Source: Lachnospiraceae bacterium (GTDB lineage Bacteria > Bacillota > Clostridia > Lachnospirales > Lachnospiraceae). Taken from it: a stretch of DNA of 64,000 bases. A program made the translations under genes and the position numbers. The DNA lies in assembly GCA_016286555.1 (NCBI GenBank), contig JAEETA010000011.1, forward strand, positions 21,978 through 85,977, read 5' to 3'. Positions 36,766-44,443 of this stretch are shown here, one piece after another. Every line of letters begins with the position of its first letter. Position 1 is the stretch's first letter. The notes under the pieces were generated by a model that did no database searches, was not told the DNA's origin, and was given only the letters and a program-made list of their open reading frames with translations.

Positions 36766-37620
36766 TTACGGGCGCTCTACGCTGATACGTCCGAATCTGC
36801 CTGCACGGAAATCTTCCAGGGTCTGTGCCGCAGCCTTTTCAATATCCGGTTCATCACCTTTTTTCAGGAAACCTCTGCTCCGGGCAATCTGCTCCAGAAG
36901 CGCTGCCTCAGGATGCTCCGAATCTGCCGAAACACCTTCAATGTGGTAATATTCCTCCAGCTTTCCCGCAGCGTCCGTCTCCAGGAACCGGATCAGGTCT
37001 GCAGCCAGCTCCTCTACAATAAGGATCTGATCGTTCATGGATCCGATGAAGGCCAGGTGCATGCCCACGGTCTGATCTTCAAATCTGGGCCAGAGGATTC
37101 CGGGCGTATCCAGGAGTTCTACGTTGGCTCCCGTGCGGATCCACTGATTGCTGCGTGTGACGCCGGGTTTGTTACCGGTCTTGGCCGCAGCTTTGCCGAT
37201 GAAGGAATTAATGTAAGTGGATTTTCCCACGTTGGGAATGCCGCAGATCATGGCGCGGATAGGGCGGTTCAGAATGCCCCTCTTTTTGTCCCGCTCGATC
37301 TTCTCTCTACAGACCTCCGCAATGATGGGCTTCATGGTCTTTGCAAGGCCGGGAGCTTTGGCATTGCATTCCACTGCCTTAATCCCCTTCTCCGCAAAAT
37401 GCTGCTTCCAGAGAGCGGTGACATTTGGATCCGCCAGATCAGCCTTGTTCAGGATCACCAGACGGAACTTTCCATTCCCTAATTTATCGATGTCGGGATT
37501 CCGGCTGCTGAAAGGGATGCGTGCGTCCACGATCTCAATCACCAGATCGATGAGTTTTAACTGTTCCTGCATGGCCCGGACGGATTTTGTCATATGTCCG
37601 GGATACCATTGATAATTCAT
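36766..37620 (-). CDS. rbgA: Ribosome biogenesis GTPase RbgA
   Basis: 284 residues, circularly permuted GTPase: G4 (LNKADL, about residue 58) comes before G1 (GIPNVGKSTYINS, about 125) and G3 (DTPG). It begins with the typical WYPGHMTKSVR. Required for late 50S assembly in Firmicutes. The C-terminal ANTAR-like RNA-binding region is present. It is flanked on both sides by signal peptidase genes. Confidence 0.95.
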   Translation of the reverse strand: MNYQWYPGHMTKSVRAMQEQLKLIDLVIEIVDARIPFSSRNPDIDKLGNGKFRLVILNKADLADPNVTALWKQHFAEKGIKAVECNAKAPGLAKTMKPIIAEVCREKIERDKKRGILNRPIRAMICGIPNVGKSTYINSFIGKAAAKTGNKPGVTRSNQWIRTGANVELLDTPGILWPRFEDQTVGMHLAFIGSMNDQILIVEELAADLIRFLETDAAGKLEEYYHIEGVSADSEHPEAALLEQIARSRGFLKKGDEPDIEKAAAQTLEDFRAGRFGRISVERP

Positions 37621-37634
37621 AATTTACCTCTGAT

Positions 37635-38213
37635 TTATTTCACGATATGCGTGGAGTATCCGTGGCTTTTCCTGGCCAGCCAGACTCTCCCCACAATGTC
37701 TTCTTCTTTCACAAATCCGATGTTGGAGGATCTGGAATCCTCGCTGGAGGAAGGATTGTCTCCCATGACGAAGTACTCGCCGGTCCCAAGAAGCAGCTCC
37801 GATTCTGCAATGCCGGGATCCAGGATTTTCTCCGTTACATACTCGCTGGGAATATCATTGACATAAAAAATGCCGTCACGGATCACGATGGTATCTCCGG
37901 GACGTCCGACGATTCGTTTGGTGTAATAGTGGGTATATTCGTTTCCGTTGGGAAGAAACAGAACCACATCCCCATAGCCGGGAGATCCCAAAACATAGGA
38001 AAAGCGGTTGATCAGGATCTCCTGCTCACTGCCCAGTTCCGGCTCCATGGAATTTCCCACCACATTGGAGGACATGCCAAAAAAATAGACCGTCACGATG
38101 CCCAGGAAGATCACAGCCGCGACGGAAAACAGCCAGGACAAAATCTCCGACAGGAGTTTGGAGCTGATATGCTTCTTTTTCTGATAAAAGGATAGCCCCT
38201 TGTGCTTTGCCAT
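37635..38213 (-). CDS. lepB: Signal peptidase I (second copy)
   Basis: 192 residues. A basic N-terminus (KHKGLSFYQKKKH) precedes a membrane span (about 24-47). Catalytic Ser is in VVGNSMEPEL, Lys in YYTKRIVGRPGDT, and box E is GDNPSSSEDSR. It differs clearly from the 36212-36754 copy, so they are not a recent duplication. It is 15 bp before rbgA on the same strand, and lies downstream of the rplS terminator. Confidence 0.93.
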   Translation of the reverse strand: MAKHKGLSFYQKKKHISSKLLSEILSWLFSVAAVIFLGIVTVYFFGMSSNVVGNSMEPELGSEQEILINRFSYVLGSPGYGDVVLFLPNGNEYTHYYTKRIVGRPGDTIVIRDGIFYVNDIPSEYVTEKILDPGIAESELLLGTGEYFVMGDNPSSSEDSRSSNIGFVKEEDIVGRVWLARKSHGYSTHIVK

Positions 38214-38310
38214 GGTCCTCTCCCAAAATCCTCATAGTTAGGTTAATTTTACCATATTTTGCACAATACAGGTAGGGGAAAATACTTAGACGAATGTTTG
38301 AAGAATAGAA

Positions 38311-38344
38311 TAAAAGAGGCAACCACCAAAGCGGTGATTGCCTC
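38311..38344 (-). terminator. Terminator after rplS
   Basis: Minus strand: GAGGCAATCACC / GGTGGTTGCCTC stem (one wobble), 5-nt loop, then TTTTATTC, starting 7 bp past the rplS stop. Confidence 0.88.
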
Positions 38345-38350
38345 CATAGA

Positions 38351-38698
38351 TTATCGAACGACTTCTTTAACCTTTGCAGCCTTACCGGTGCGCTCACGCA
38401 GGTAGTTCAGCTTTGCTCTGCGTACCTTACCTCTGCGGATCACTTCGATCTTCTCAACGTTGGGAGAGTGAAGGGGCCAGGTCTTCTCAACGCCTACGCC
38501 GCCGGAAGTCTTTCTGACGGTGAAGGTCTCACGGTTGGAGCCGCCCTGTCTCTTGAGAACGGTGCCCTCAAAGATCTGGACTCTCTCGCGGTTACCCTCT
38601 TTGATCTTACCGTAAACCTTAACGGTATCGCCTACGTTAAACTCAGGCACTTCCGCTTTCTTCTGCTCGGCTTCGATCTCCTTGATGATGTCATTCAT
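38351..38698 (-). CDS. rplS: 50S ribosomal protein L19
   Basis: 115 residues from the ATG at 38698, with AAAGGAG eight bases upstream; a longer frame adds 19 residues that do not belong to the family. Conserved [33 protein letters not shown] and [13 protein letters not shown] are visible. L19 sits at the 30S-50S interface. It is a separate unit from trmD, with its own promoter at 38779-38807 and terminator at 38311-38344. Confidence 0.96.
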   Translation of the reverse strand: MNDIIKEIEAEQKKAEVPEFNVGDTVKVYGKIKEGNRERVQIFEGTVLKRQGGSNRETFTVRKTSGGVGVEKTWPLHSPNVEKIEVIRRGKVRRAKLNYLRERTGKAAKVKEVVR

Positions 38699-38778
38699 TG
38701 TAATAACTCCTTTCCAAAGGATGTTCTTAATACCACTCCGGTAACAGAGGACCATCTGTCTATCAGTGCAACATTAGT

Positions 38779-38807
38779 AATATACTATGTAAACGTGCCG
38801 ATTGCAA
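38779..38807 (-). promoter_or_regulatory. Sigma-A promoter of rplS
   Basis: Minus-strand -35 TTGCAA (38802-38807), 17-bp spacer, -10 TATATT (38779-38784). It leaves a leader of about 75 nt containing GGTCCTCTGTTACCGGAG, possibly an autoregulatory ribosomal-protein leader. Confidence 0.75.
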
Positions 38808-38854
38808 GCACTTTTTTCTAAAAACACCGTAAAATGAGGATTTCTCCTGCAAAA

Positions 38855-40045
38855 TCATAATAAAACCCGCTTTACAGGGGCCTCGGAAGGATAAAAACGA
38901 AGGGAATCCGTCAAATCCGTATCCGCATCGGCCGGCAGGAACAGCCAGGGAAACTCACCTCTTTGATAAGCGGCGTTAGCACTGAGGATCATTTTTTTCT
39001 TATCCTCCGTATCCGCATGTCTGGGCTGTGGCAGCGGGCTGCGTTCCGTATAGACGTAAAAACGACCGGATGCGGCCTTATCCTGTATGTTCTCAGGAAG
39101 AAGATACTGCAAGTCTTCTTCCACGTACAGAATGGCGCCTTCATTCAGATCTTCCAACTTTTGCTCCAGGGCTTCTCTGTCGGTGGATAGTTCAACACGG
39201 AAATCTCCCACGGAGACCAGAAACGCTTCTTTTCCGTCCTTTCCGGTCAAAAGGAGCACCGATCCGTTATCAAAAAGCACCTTTTCCTTCCCGGTACGGA
39301 AGAAATTTATGGCGGGAGCATGGAGCTTTTTGCGTTTTAAGAGCCCTTCGATCCGCTCGGTACGGTAAAGGTATTTTTCGTACAGATCCGGCCTGTTTTC
39401 TTTGGTAACACGGATTGACTGATCCAGTCGCCAGCTTTCTATCTTCGCGTGATCCCCGGTAAGCAAGACTTCCGGGACCGCCATTCCGTTCCAGATCTCA
39501 GGCTTGGTGTACTGGGGATATTCCAGCAGATCGTTATGAAAGCTTTCGATCTCGGAGCTGGCTTCATTTCCAAGGACCCCGGGCACCAGCCTTGCGATGG
39601 CATCGATCATGATCATGGCGGGAAGCTCTCCTCCCGTCAGTACATAATCTCCCACGGACACCCGGTCAGTGATGCATTTGTCCAGGACTCTTTCATCCAC
39701 ACCTTCGTAATGACCGCACAGGAAGATCAGTTCCTCCTCATGAGAAAGCTCTTCTGCCATGTCCTGGGTAAAAGGCTTCCCCTGGGGCGTCAGGTAGATC
39801 GTCCGCACTTTCCGGTCACCACGCAGGTCCGTAATGGCGTCATAGACGCACTGAGGACGGATCAGGAGTCCGGCACCGCCGCCGTAGGTGGAATCGTCCA
39901 CCTTGCCGTGCTTATTCCCGGAATAATCCCTCAGATAGACGGGGTTGATCTCCAGATATTCATTTTTGACAGCTCTTCCGATGATGCTGCTGCTCGCAAT
40001 GGATGCGATGAGCTCAGGAAAAAGCGTGATCACTGAAAATTTCAT
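38855..40045 (-). CDS. trmD: tRNA (guanine37-N1)-methyltransferase with extra C-terminal domain
   Basis: 396 residues. The first 235 or so are a complete SPOUT-fold TrmD: knot motifs IFLCGHYEGVDERV and VSVGDYVLTGGELPAMIM, and the ESFHNDLLEYPQYTKP linker. It methylates G37 of tRNAs reading CNN and some other codons. Normal TrmD is 240-255 residues; here about 157 more follow (LKRKKLHAPAINFFRTGKEK onward), in frame and without low complexity. The extra part resembles nothing I recognise. The ATG overlaps the rimM stop, the standard arrangement. Confidence 0.93.
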   Translation of the reverse strand: MKFSVITLFPELIASIASSSIIGRAVKNEYLEINPVYLRDYSGNKHGKVDDSTYGGGAGLLIRPQCVYDAITDLRGDRKVRTIYLTPQGKPFTQDMAEELSHEEELIFLCGHYEGVDERVLDKCITDRVSVGDYVLTGGELPAMIMIDAIARLVPGVLGNEASSEIESFHNDLLEYPQYTKPEIWNGMAVPEVLLTGDHAKIESWRLDQSIRVTKENRPDLYEKYLYRTERIEGLLKRKKLHAPAINFFRTGKEKVLFDNGSVLLLTGKDGKEAFLVSVGDFRVELSTDREALEQKLEDLNEGAILYVEEDLQYLLPENIQDKAASGRFYVYTERSPLPQPRHADTEDKKKMILSANAAYQRGEFPWLFLPADADTDLTDSLRFYPSEAPVKRVLL

Positions 40046-40557
40046 GCTTCATCCAACAGTCCGGGCAGGAGGTGCACTTTCATGATGCCGCTCTCCACAT
40101 CAACGGACAAGATACATTCGTGAATGGCGGGGATCAGTACTTCACCGCCACCATTCAGTTCCACGATATAAACATCGTTTGCACCGGTGGGCAGGACCTC
40201 TTTCAATGTACCCAGCTCCTGCTCCTCGTCTGTTATGACCTTCATGCCCAGAAGATCTGCGATAAAATACTCGTCCTTCTTCAGAGGCACTGCGTCCTTA
40301 CGTGCAACGAAAATGCCGCACTGGCGGTAGTTTTTTACCTCCTCAGGCGCTTCGATGCCCTTCAGCTTCAGCAGCACCTGGTCGGGGCTGACACGGACGC
40401 TTTCCACATCCCGCAGCTGCATCTGACCTTTCAGCTCCAGGAAAACGGTCTTCAGTTTCTTAAAACGGGCGGGATCATCGGTGGTGGGGTAGACTTTCAT
40501 CTCTCCCTTAACGCCGTGAGATGCCGTGATGATGCCAATCTTTAAATACTCTTCCAT
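40042..40557 (-). CDS. rimM: 16S rRNA processing protein RimM
   Basis: 171 residues. The N-terminal RimM domain starts with LKIGIITASHGVKGEMKVYP; the C-terminal PRC-barrel has DLLGMKVITDEEQELG and PTGANDVYIVELNGGGEVLIPAI. Assists 30S head maturation by binding S19. Coupled to trmD by a 4-bp overlap. It is separated from khpA by a terminator-like hairpin at 40583-40617. Confidence 0.95.
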   Translation of the reverse strand: MEEYLKIGIITASHGVKGEMKVYPTTDDPARFKKLKTVFLELKGQMQLRDVESVRVSPDQVLLKLKGIEAPEEVKNYRQCGIFVARKDAVPLKKDEYFIADLLGMKVITDEEQELGTLKEVLPTGANDVYIVELNGGGEVLIPAIHECILSVDVESGIMKVHLLPGLLDEA

Positions 40558-40582
40558 AGATTTACCTTAAAAGTGCTTCTTA

Positions 40583-40617
40583 GAAAAATGGAGGACACCC
40601 CGCAGGGAGTCCTCCAT
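40583..40617 (-). terminator. Terminator between khpA and rimM
   Basis: Minus strand: ATGGAGGAC / GTCCTCCAT 9-bp stem extended by CCC/GGG inside, followed by TTTTTCT. It divides the rpsP-khpA and rimM-trmD units, or attenuates between them. Confidence 0.82.
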
Positions 40618-40636
40618 CGAGGTTCTACTTTCCGGA

Positions 40637-40870
40637 TCACTTATCCAGAATATCTACATCTACTCTGATATTGTCTTTCATGGATGCAGCCTTTACAACG
40701 GAGCGGATGGACTTTGCGATCCTGCCCTGTTTACCGATGACCTTGCCCATGTCGGAAGGAGCGACCCGAAGCTCAATAACAAGATTCCTGCCCTCTCCAC
40801 GCTGGGTAACCTCTACCTCTTCGGGATGGTCTACAAGAGCCTTGGCGATTACTTCAACAAGTTCTCTCAA
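40637..40870 (-). CDS. khpA: KH-domain RNA-binding protein KhpA
   Basis: 77 residues, a single KH domain with the GxxG loop in GKVIGKQGRIAKSIRSVV. Binds RNA and, in other Firmicutes, works with KhpB in cell division and post-transcriptional control. The TTG start is supported by AAGGAGG eight bases upstream. It follows rpsP by 30 bp, the conserved position of ylqC. Confidence 0.94.
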   Translation of the reverse strand: MRELVEVIAKALVDHPEEVEVTQRGEGRNLVIELRVAPSDMGKVIGKQGRIAKSIRSVVKAASMKDNIRVDVDILDK

Positions 40871-40900
40871 AATTGGCCTCCTTTAATTTCAGAGGTATCC

Positions 40901-41146
40901 TTATTTCTGGATACCGGCGATCTTGAAAAGCTTTCCGACCACTTCAGTGGGCTGAGCGCCGTTTGCAAGCCACTTCTTAGCTGCTTCCTCGTCTACGTTG
41001 AAGGTGGAAGGATCGGTGGAAGGATCGTAGGTGCCGATCTCCTCGATGAACTTACCGTCTCTGGGAGAACGGGAATCTGCTACGATGATACGATACATAG
41101 GAGCCTTCTTCTGACCCATTCTTCTCAATCTGATCTTTACTGCCAT
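40901..41146 (-). CDS. rpsP: 30S ribosomal protein S16
   Basis: 81 residues. Conserved start [20 protein letters not shown] and [21 protein letters not shown] are diagnostic. It is placed between ffh and khpA as in other Firmicutes. A clear AGGAG site precedes the ATG. Confidence 0.97.
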   Translation of the reverse strand: MAVKIRLRRMGQKKAPMYRIIVADSRSPRDGKFIEEIGTYDPSTDPSTFNVDEEAAKKWLANGAQPTEVVGKLFKIAGIQK

Positions 41147-41221
41147 GTTTCTTTTCCTCCGTAAAATAAATGAAAAATAATTGTTTCTATGATCAGGCGA
41201 CCGTAGGTCTCCAAATCTGCG

Positions 41222-42598
41222 TTAAAAAGGGAACTTGGGGCCTCTTCCCATGGGAAAACCGCCCATGCCTCCGAAGAGTCCGCCGTGGCGTTTACCGCCA
41301 CCCATCTGCTTCATCATCTTCTGGCTCTGTTCAAACTGTTTGATGAAGCGATTGACCTCCGCAATGTCCAGGCCGCAGCCCACAGCAATGCGGTGCTTTC
41401 TCCGGGGATTCAGGAGCTTCGGATTCCGGCGCTCCTCCGGTGTCATGGAAAGCACGATGGCTTCCATATGCTTCATCTTCTTCTCATCCACCTGAGATTC
41501 CAGGTCTGCGGCGTTGATCCCCATACCGGGCATCATCTTCAGGATCCCTGCAAGGCCGCCCATGTTCTGCATTTGGCGCATGCTTTCGAGATAGTCCTCA
41601 AAGTCGAACTTTCCCTTTTTCATGCGGGACATCATGTCCCTGCCCTTGTCCTCGTCAATGTCGATGGACTCCTGGGCCTTCTCGATGAGGGTCAGCACAT
41701 CACCCATTCCCAGGATCCTGCCGGCCATACGGTCGGGATAAAAGGGCTCCAGGTCAGTGAGCTTCTCGCCCATGCCCACATAGAGCACCGGGCATCCGGT
41801 CACGGCTCTGACGGAAAGGGCTGCACCGCCTCTGGCGTCGCCGTCCAGTTTGGAAAGGATCACACCGTCAATGCCGATCTGTTCCTTGAACTCCTCGGCC
41901 ACATTCACGGCATCCTGACCGGTCATGGCGTCCACCACCAGGATGGTCTGATGAACGGTGACAGTCTCTTTGATCTCTTTCAGCTCCGCCATCATCTCTT
42001 CATCCACATGAAGTCGACCGGCGGTATCCAGGATCACCACATTCTTGTCATTTGCTTCCGCAAAAGCAACGGCTTCCTTCGCGATCTGCGCAGGCTTTAC
42101 ATCCGTCCCCATGGAAAATACGGGGATACCCACTTTCTCTCCGTTGACCTTCAACTGGTCAATGGCAGCAGGTCTGTAGATATCGCAGGCAACCAGAAGG
42201 CTTCGCTTGCCCTTCTTTACCAGCTGACCGGCCATTTTGGCAGTAGCGGTGGTCTTACCTGCACCCTGAAGACCGACCATCATGATGACGGTAATGGCCT
42301 TGCCGGGCTGGAACGCGATCTCGGTAACCTCGGAACCCATCAGCTCCGTCAGTTCCTCGTTCACGATCTTGATAACGCTCTGTGCGGGATTCAGGCCGTT
42401 TGTAACCTCAGTACCCACGGCACGCTCTTCGATGCGTTTGGTGAAGTTTTTCACCACCTTGAAGTTGACGTCCGCTTCCAGCAGCGCCATCTTCACTTCT
42501 TTCAGAGCAGCTTTGACATCCTCTTCGGAAAGGGTTCCCTTCCCGCGAAGGTTCTGAAAGACCTTTTGCAGTTTTTCGCTTAATCCTTCAAATGCCAC
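41222..42598 (-). CDS. ffh: Signal recognition particle protein Ffh
   Basis: 458 residues. NG GTPase domain with P-loop GLQGAGKTTATAKMAG (about residue 108), DTAGRLHVDEEMM, and TKLDGDARGGAALS. The C-terminal M domain carries methionine-rich RNA-binding helices, ending in a Gly/Met-rich tail. It binds signal sequences and SRP RNA, then docks with FtsY. The start is GTG, with AGGAG eight bases upstream overlapping the ylxM stop region. I see no SRP RNA gene in the window. Confidence 0.97.
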   Translation of the reverse strand: MAFEGLSEKLQKVFQNLRGKGTLSEEDVKAALKEVKMALLEADVNFKVVKNFTKRIEERAVGTEVTNGLNPAQSVIKIVNEELTELMGSEVTEIAFQPGKAITVIMMVGLQGAGKTTATAKMAGQLVKKGKRSLLVACDIYRPAAIDQLKVNGEKVGIPVFSMGTDVKPAQIAKEAVAFAEANDKNVVILDTAGRLHVDEEMMAELKEIKETVTVHQTILVVDAMTGQDAVNVAEEFKEQIGIDGVILSKLDGDARGGAALSVRAVTGCPVLYVGMGEKLTDLEPFYPDRMAGRILGMGDVLTLIEKAQESIDIDEDKGRDMMSRMKKGKFDFEDYLESMRQMQNMGGLAGILKMMPGMGINAADLESQVDEKKMKHMEAIVLSMTPEERRNPKLLNPRRKHRIAVGCGLDIAEVNRFIKQFEQSQKMMKQMGGGKRHGGLFGGMGGFPMGRGPKFPF

Positions 42599-42599
42599 G

Positions 42600-42953
42600 C
42601 TAGAACTCCTCTAATAGCCCGGAAGCGAGCTTACTGATCTGTGCAAATCTCTGCCGGACCTCCTCTTCGGAAAGTCCCTCCGAGGTATCCGTCAGCTTTC
42701 GGATCTGTCCAATCTGCTCCTTGGCATCCGCAAAACGCTTTACCAGGCCCAGCTTGTCCTCATAGTCCTGCAGCGTCTTCCTGCTGCGCTTCACCATGTC
42801 ATGGACGCCCTGGCGGCTGATGCCCTGCTCCTCGGCGATCTCTGCGAGAGACAGATCTTCGAACAGATAGGCTTCGTAGGCCTTACGCTGATGTTCCGTC
42901 AACAGCTCTCCGTAAAAATCATATAAGAGAGATTGTTCCAAAAGCTCATCCAT
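42600..42953 (-). CDS. YlxM-family SRP-associated HTH protein
   Basis: 117 residues. A sigma-70-region-4-like helix-turn-helix ([23 protein letters not shown]) matches YlxM/UPF0122, which modulates SRP GTPase activity in some Firmicutes. It stops 2 bp before the ffh GTG. It is led by the promoter at 43008-43036; the leader contains TTCCCGC / GCGGGAA, a 7-bp inverted repeat just upstream of its ribosome binding site. Confidence 0.9.
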   Translation of the reverse strand: MDELLEQSLLYDFYGELLTEHQRKAYEAYLFEDLSLAEIAEEQGISRQGVHDMVKRSRKTLQDYEDKLGLVKRFADAKEQIGQIRKLTDTSEGLSEEEVRQRFAQISKLASGLLEEF

Positions 42954-43007
42954 TGCTCATCTCCATTCCCGCAAATGCGAAAATACGCGGGAAACTCGCA
43001 CTTGTCT

Positions 43008-43036
43008 ACTTTACAACAAGGAAAATGACCTGTCAA
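43008..43036 (-). promoter_or_regulatory. Sigma-A promoter of ylxM-ffh
   Basis: Minus-strand -35 TTGACA (43031-43036, consensus), 17-bp spacer, -10 TAAAGT (43008-43013). The -35 sits inside the 11-bp palindrome at 43027-43056. Confidence 0.82.
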
Positions 43037-43056
43037 GTGTTTTTTCTTGACAGGTC
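43027..43056. repeat. Perfect 11-bp palindrome over the ylxM -35 box
   Basis: GACCTGTCAAG / CTTGACAGGTC with an 8-nt T-rich spacer. One arm contains the consensus -35 TTGACA of the ylxM promoter; the other arm contains a second TTGACA in the opposite direction. It could be an operator or, as RNA, the end of the ilvA transcript. Confidence 0.7.
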
Positions 43057-43073
43057 AAATAAATCGATTTTAC

Positions 43074-43210
43074 GGGGCCCAAAGTCCATTTTTCTCATTT
43101 GCTAAATCGAAAAACAGACTTTGGGCCCCTTGTTTTCCGATTATGTCAGTATAAAGGATCCGCGGTCAAACAATTCGATTTAGCAAATGAGAATTTTTGA
43201 CCGTGGATCC
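43074..43210. repeat. Paired stem-loops with complementary 20-nt loops
   Basis: Stem A: 43074-43086 pairs with 43117-43129 (13 bp perfect, GGGGCCCAAAGTC). Stem B: 43156-43170 pairs with 43196-43210 (15 bp, one G.T, GGATCCGCGGTCAAA). The loop segment 43092-43111 of A is the exact reverse complement of 43174-43193 of B. Two stem-loops could therefore join by loop-loop pairing, or fold as one long alternative hairpin. It lies between the ilvA stop and the ylxM promoter. There is no coding potential. Confidence 0.75.
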
Positions 43211-43219
43211 CTTGGATGA

Positions 43220-44443
43220 TCAAATAATAGCATTAACTACTTTCGGCCGATACCCTTCCTTCTCCAGCATGTCGATGATGCGGTTCTTGTGGTCGGTGCC
43301 GAAGGCTTCCAGAGTGATCTTCAGTTCCACTGCTGCGTTACGGTTGATGGAGACAAACTGGTTGTGTTCCAGCTTGATCACGTTTCCGCTCTCCTTAGCA
43401 ATGAGGCCGGAGACACGGCTCAGCTCGCCGGGTTTGTCGGGAAGCAGGATGGATACGGTAAAGATCCTGTCTCTGGCAATCAGGCCGTGCTGCACCACGG
43501 AGGACATGGTAATGACATCCATATTGCCGCCGCTGAGGATAGAGACTACCTTCTTTCCTTCCGCAGGAATGTGATGCAGAGCCGCAACGGTAAGCAGACC
43601 GGAATTCTCTACCACCATCTTATGGTTCTCCACCATATCCAGGAAGCAGACCACCAGTTCTTCGTCCTTTACGGTGATGACGCCGTCCAGGTTCTGCTGA
43701 AGATAAGGGAAGATCTTTGCTCCGGGAGTCTTTACCGCTGTACCGTCCGCAATGGTGTTGACAGTGGGCAGGGTGGTGACTTTGCCTTCCTCCAGGGACA
43801 CCTTCATGCAGGCAGCTCCCTCAGGCTCAACGCCGATGACTTTAATCTTGGGATTCAGGAGTTTTGCCAGGGTAGAGACGCCGGTAGCCAGTCCGCCGCC
43901 GCCGATGGGAACCAGGATGTAGTCCACAAGAGGCAGCTCCTTGATGATCTCCATGGCAATGGTGCCCTGTCCCGTGGCAACCGCCAGATCATCAAAGGGA
44001 TGGATGAAAGTATAACCGTTGGCATCCGCCAGCTCAAAAGCCTTGGCACAGGCTTCGTCATACACGTCACCGTGAAGTACCACTTCCGCGCCGTAGCCTT
44101 TGGTACGGTTCACCTTGATAAAAGGAGTGGAAGTAGGCATAACGATGGTGGCTTTGGTGCCGTATGCCTTGGCAGCATAGGCAACGCCCTGAGCGTGATT
44201 GCCTGCAGATGCGGTGATAAGACCTTTCGCACGCTCCTCATCGCTCAAGGTGCTGATCTTATAATATGCACCTCTCAGCTTATATGCGCCCGTCAGCTGC
44301 ATGTTCTCGGGCTTGAAATACACCTTGTTGCCGGTATGATTGCTGAAATATTCGCTGTAAAACAGCTTGGTCTCCCGGGTCACCTTCTTTACGATCTCGG
44401 AAGCTTCCTCAAAACGGGGAAGCGTCAGCATTTCTTCACTCAT
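43220..44443 (-). CDS. ilvA: Threonine ammonia-lyase with ACT domain
   Basis: 407 residues. PLP-dependent deamination of threonine (and serine) to 2-oxobutyrate, first step of isoleucine synthesis or threonine breakdown. The PLP lysine is in YKLRGAYYKIS, and the phosphate loop is VPIGGGGLATG. A C-terminal ACT domain (FTVSILLPDKPGELSRV) occupies the last 80 residues. The length and single ACT domain fit the medium form rather than long biosynthetic IlvA. Its first 8 bp overlap the end of ftsY, with GGAGG inside ftsY, so translation is probably coupled. This is not a usual neighbour of SRP genes. Confidence 0.92.
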   Translation of the reverse strand: MSEEMLTLPRFEEASEIVKKVTRETKLFYSEYFSNHTGNKVYFKPENMQLTGAYKLRGAYYKISTLSDEERAKGLITASAGNHAQGVAYAAKAYGTKATIVMPTSTPFIKVNRTKGYGAEVVLHGDVYDEACAKAFELADANGYTFIHPFDDLAVATGQGTIAMEIIKELPLVDYILVPIGGGGLATGVSTLAKLLNPKIKVIGVEPEGAACMKVSLEEGKVTTLPTVNTIADGTAVKTPGAKIFPYLQQNLDGVITVKDEELVVCFLDMVENHKMVVENSGLLTVAALHHIPAEGKKVVSILSGGNMDVITMSSVVQHGLIARDRIFTVSILLPDKPGELSRVSGLIAKESGNVIKLEHNQFVSINRNAAVELKITLEAFGTDHKNRIIDMLEKEGYRPKVVNAII

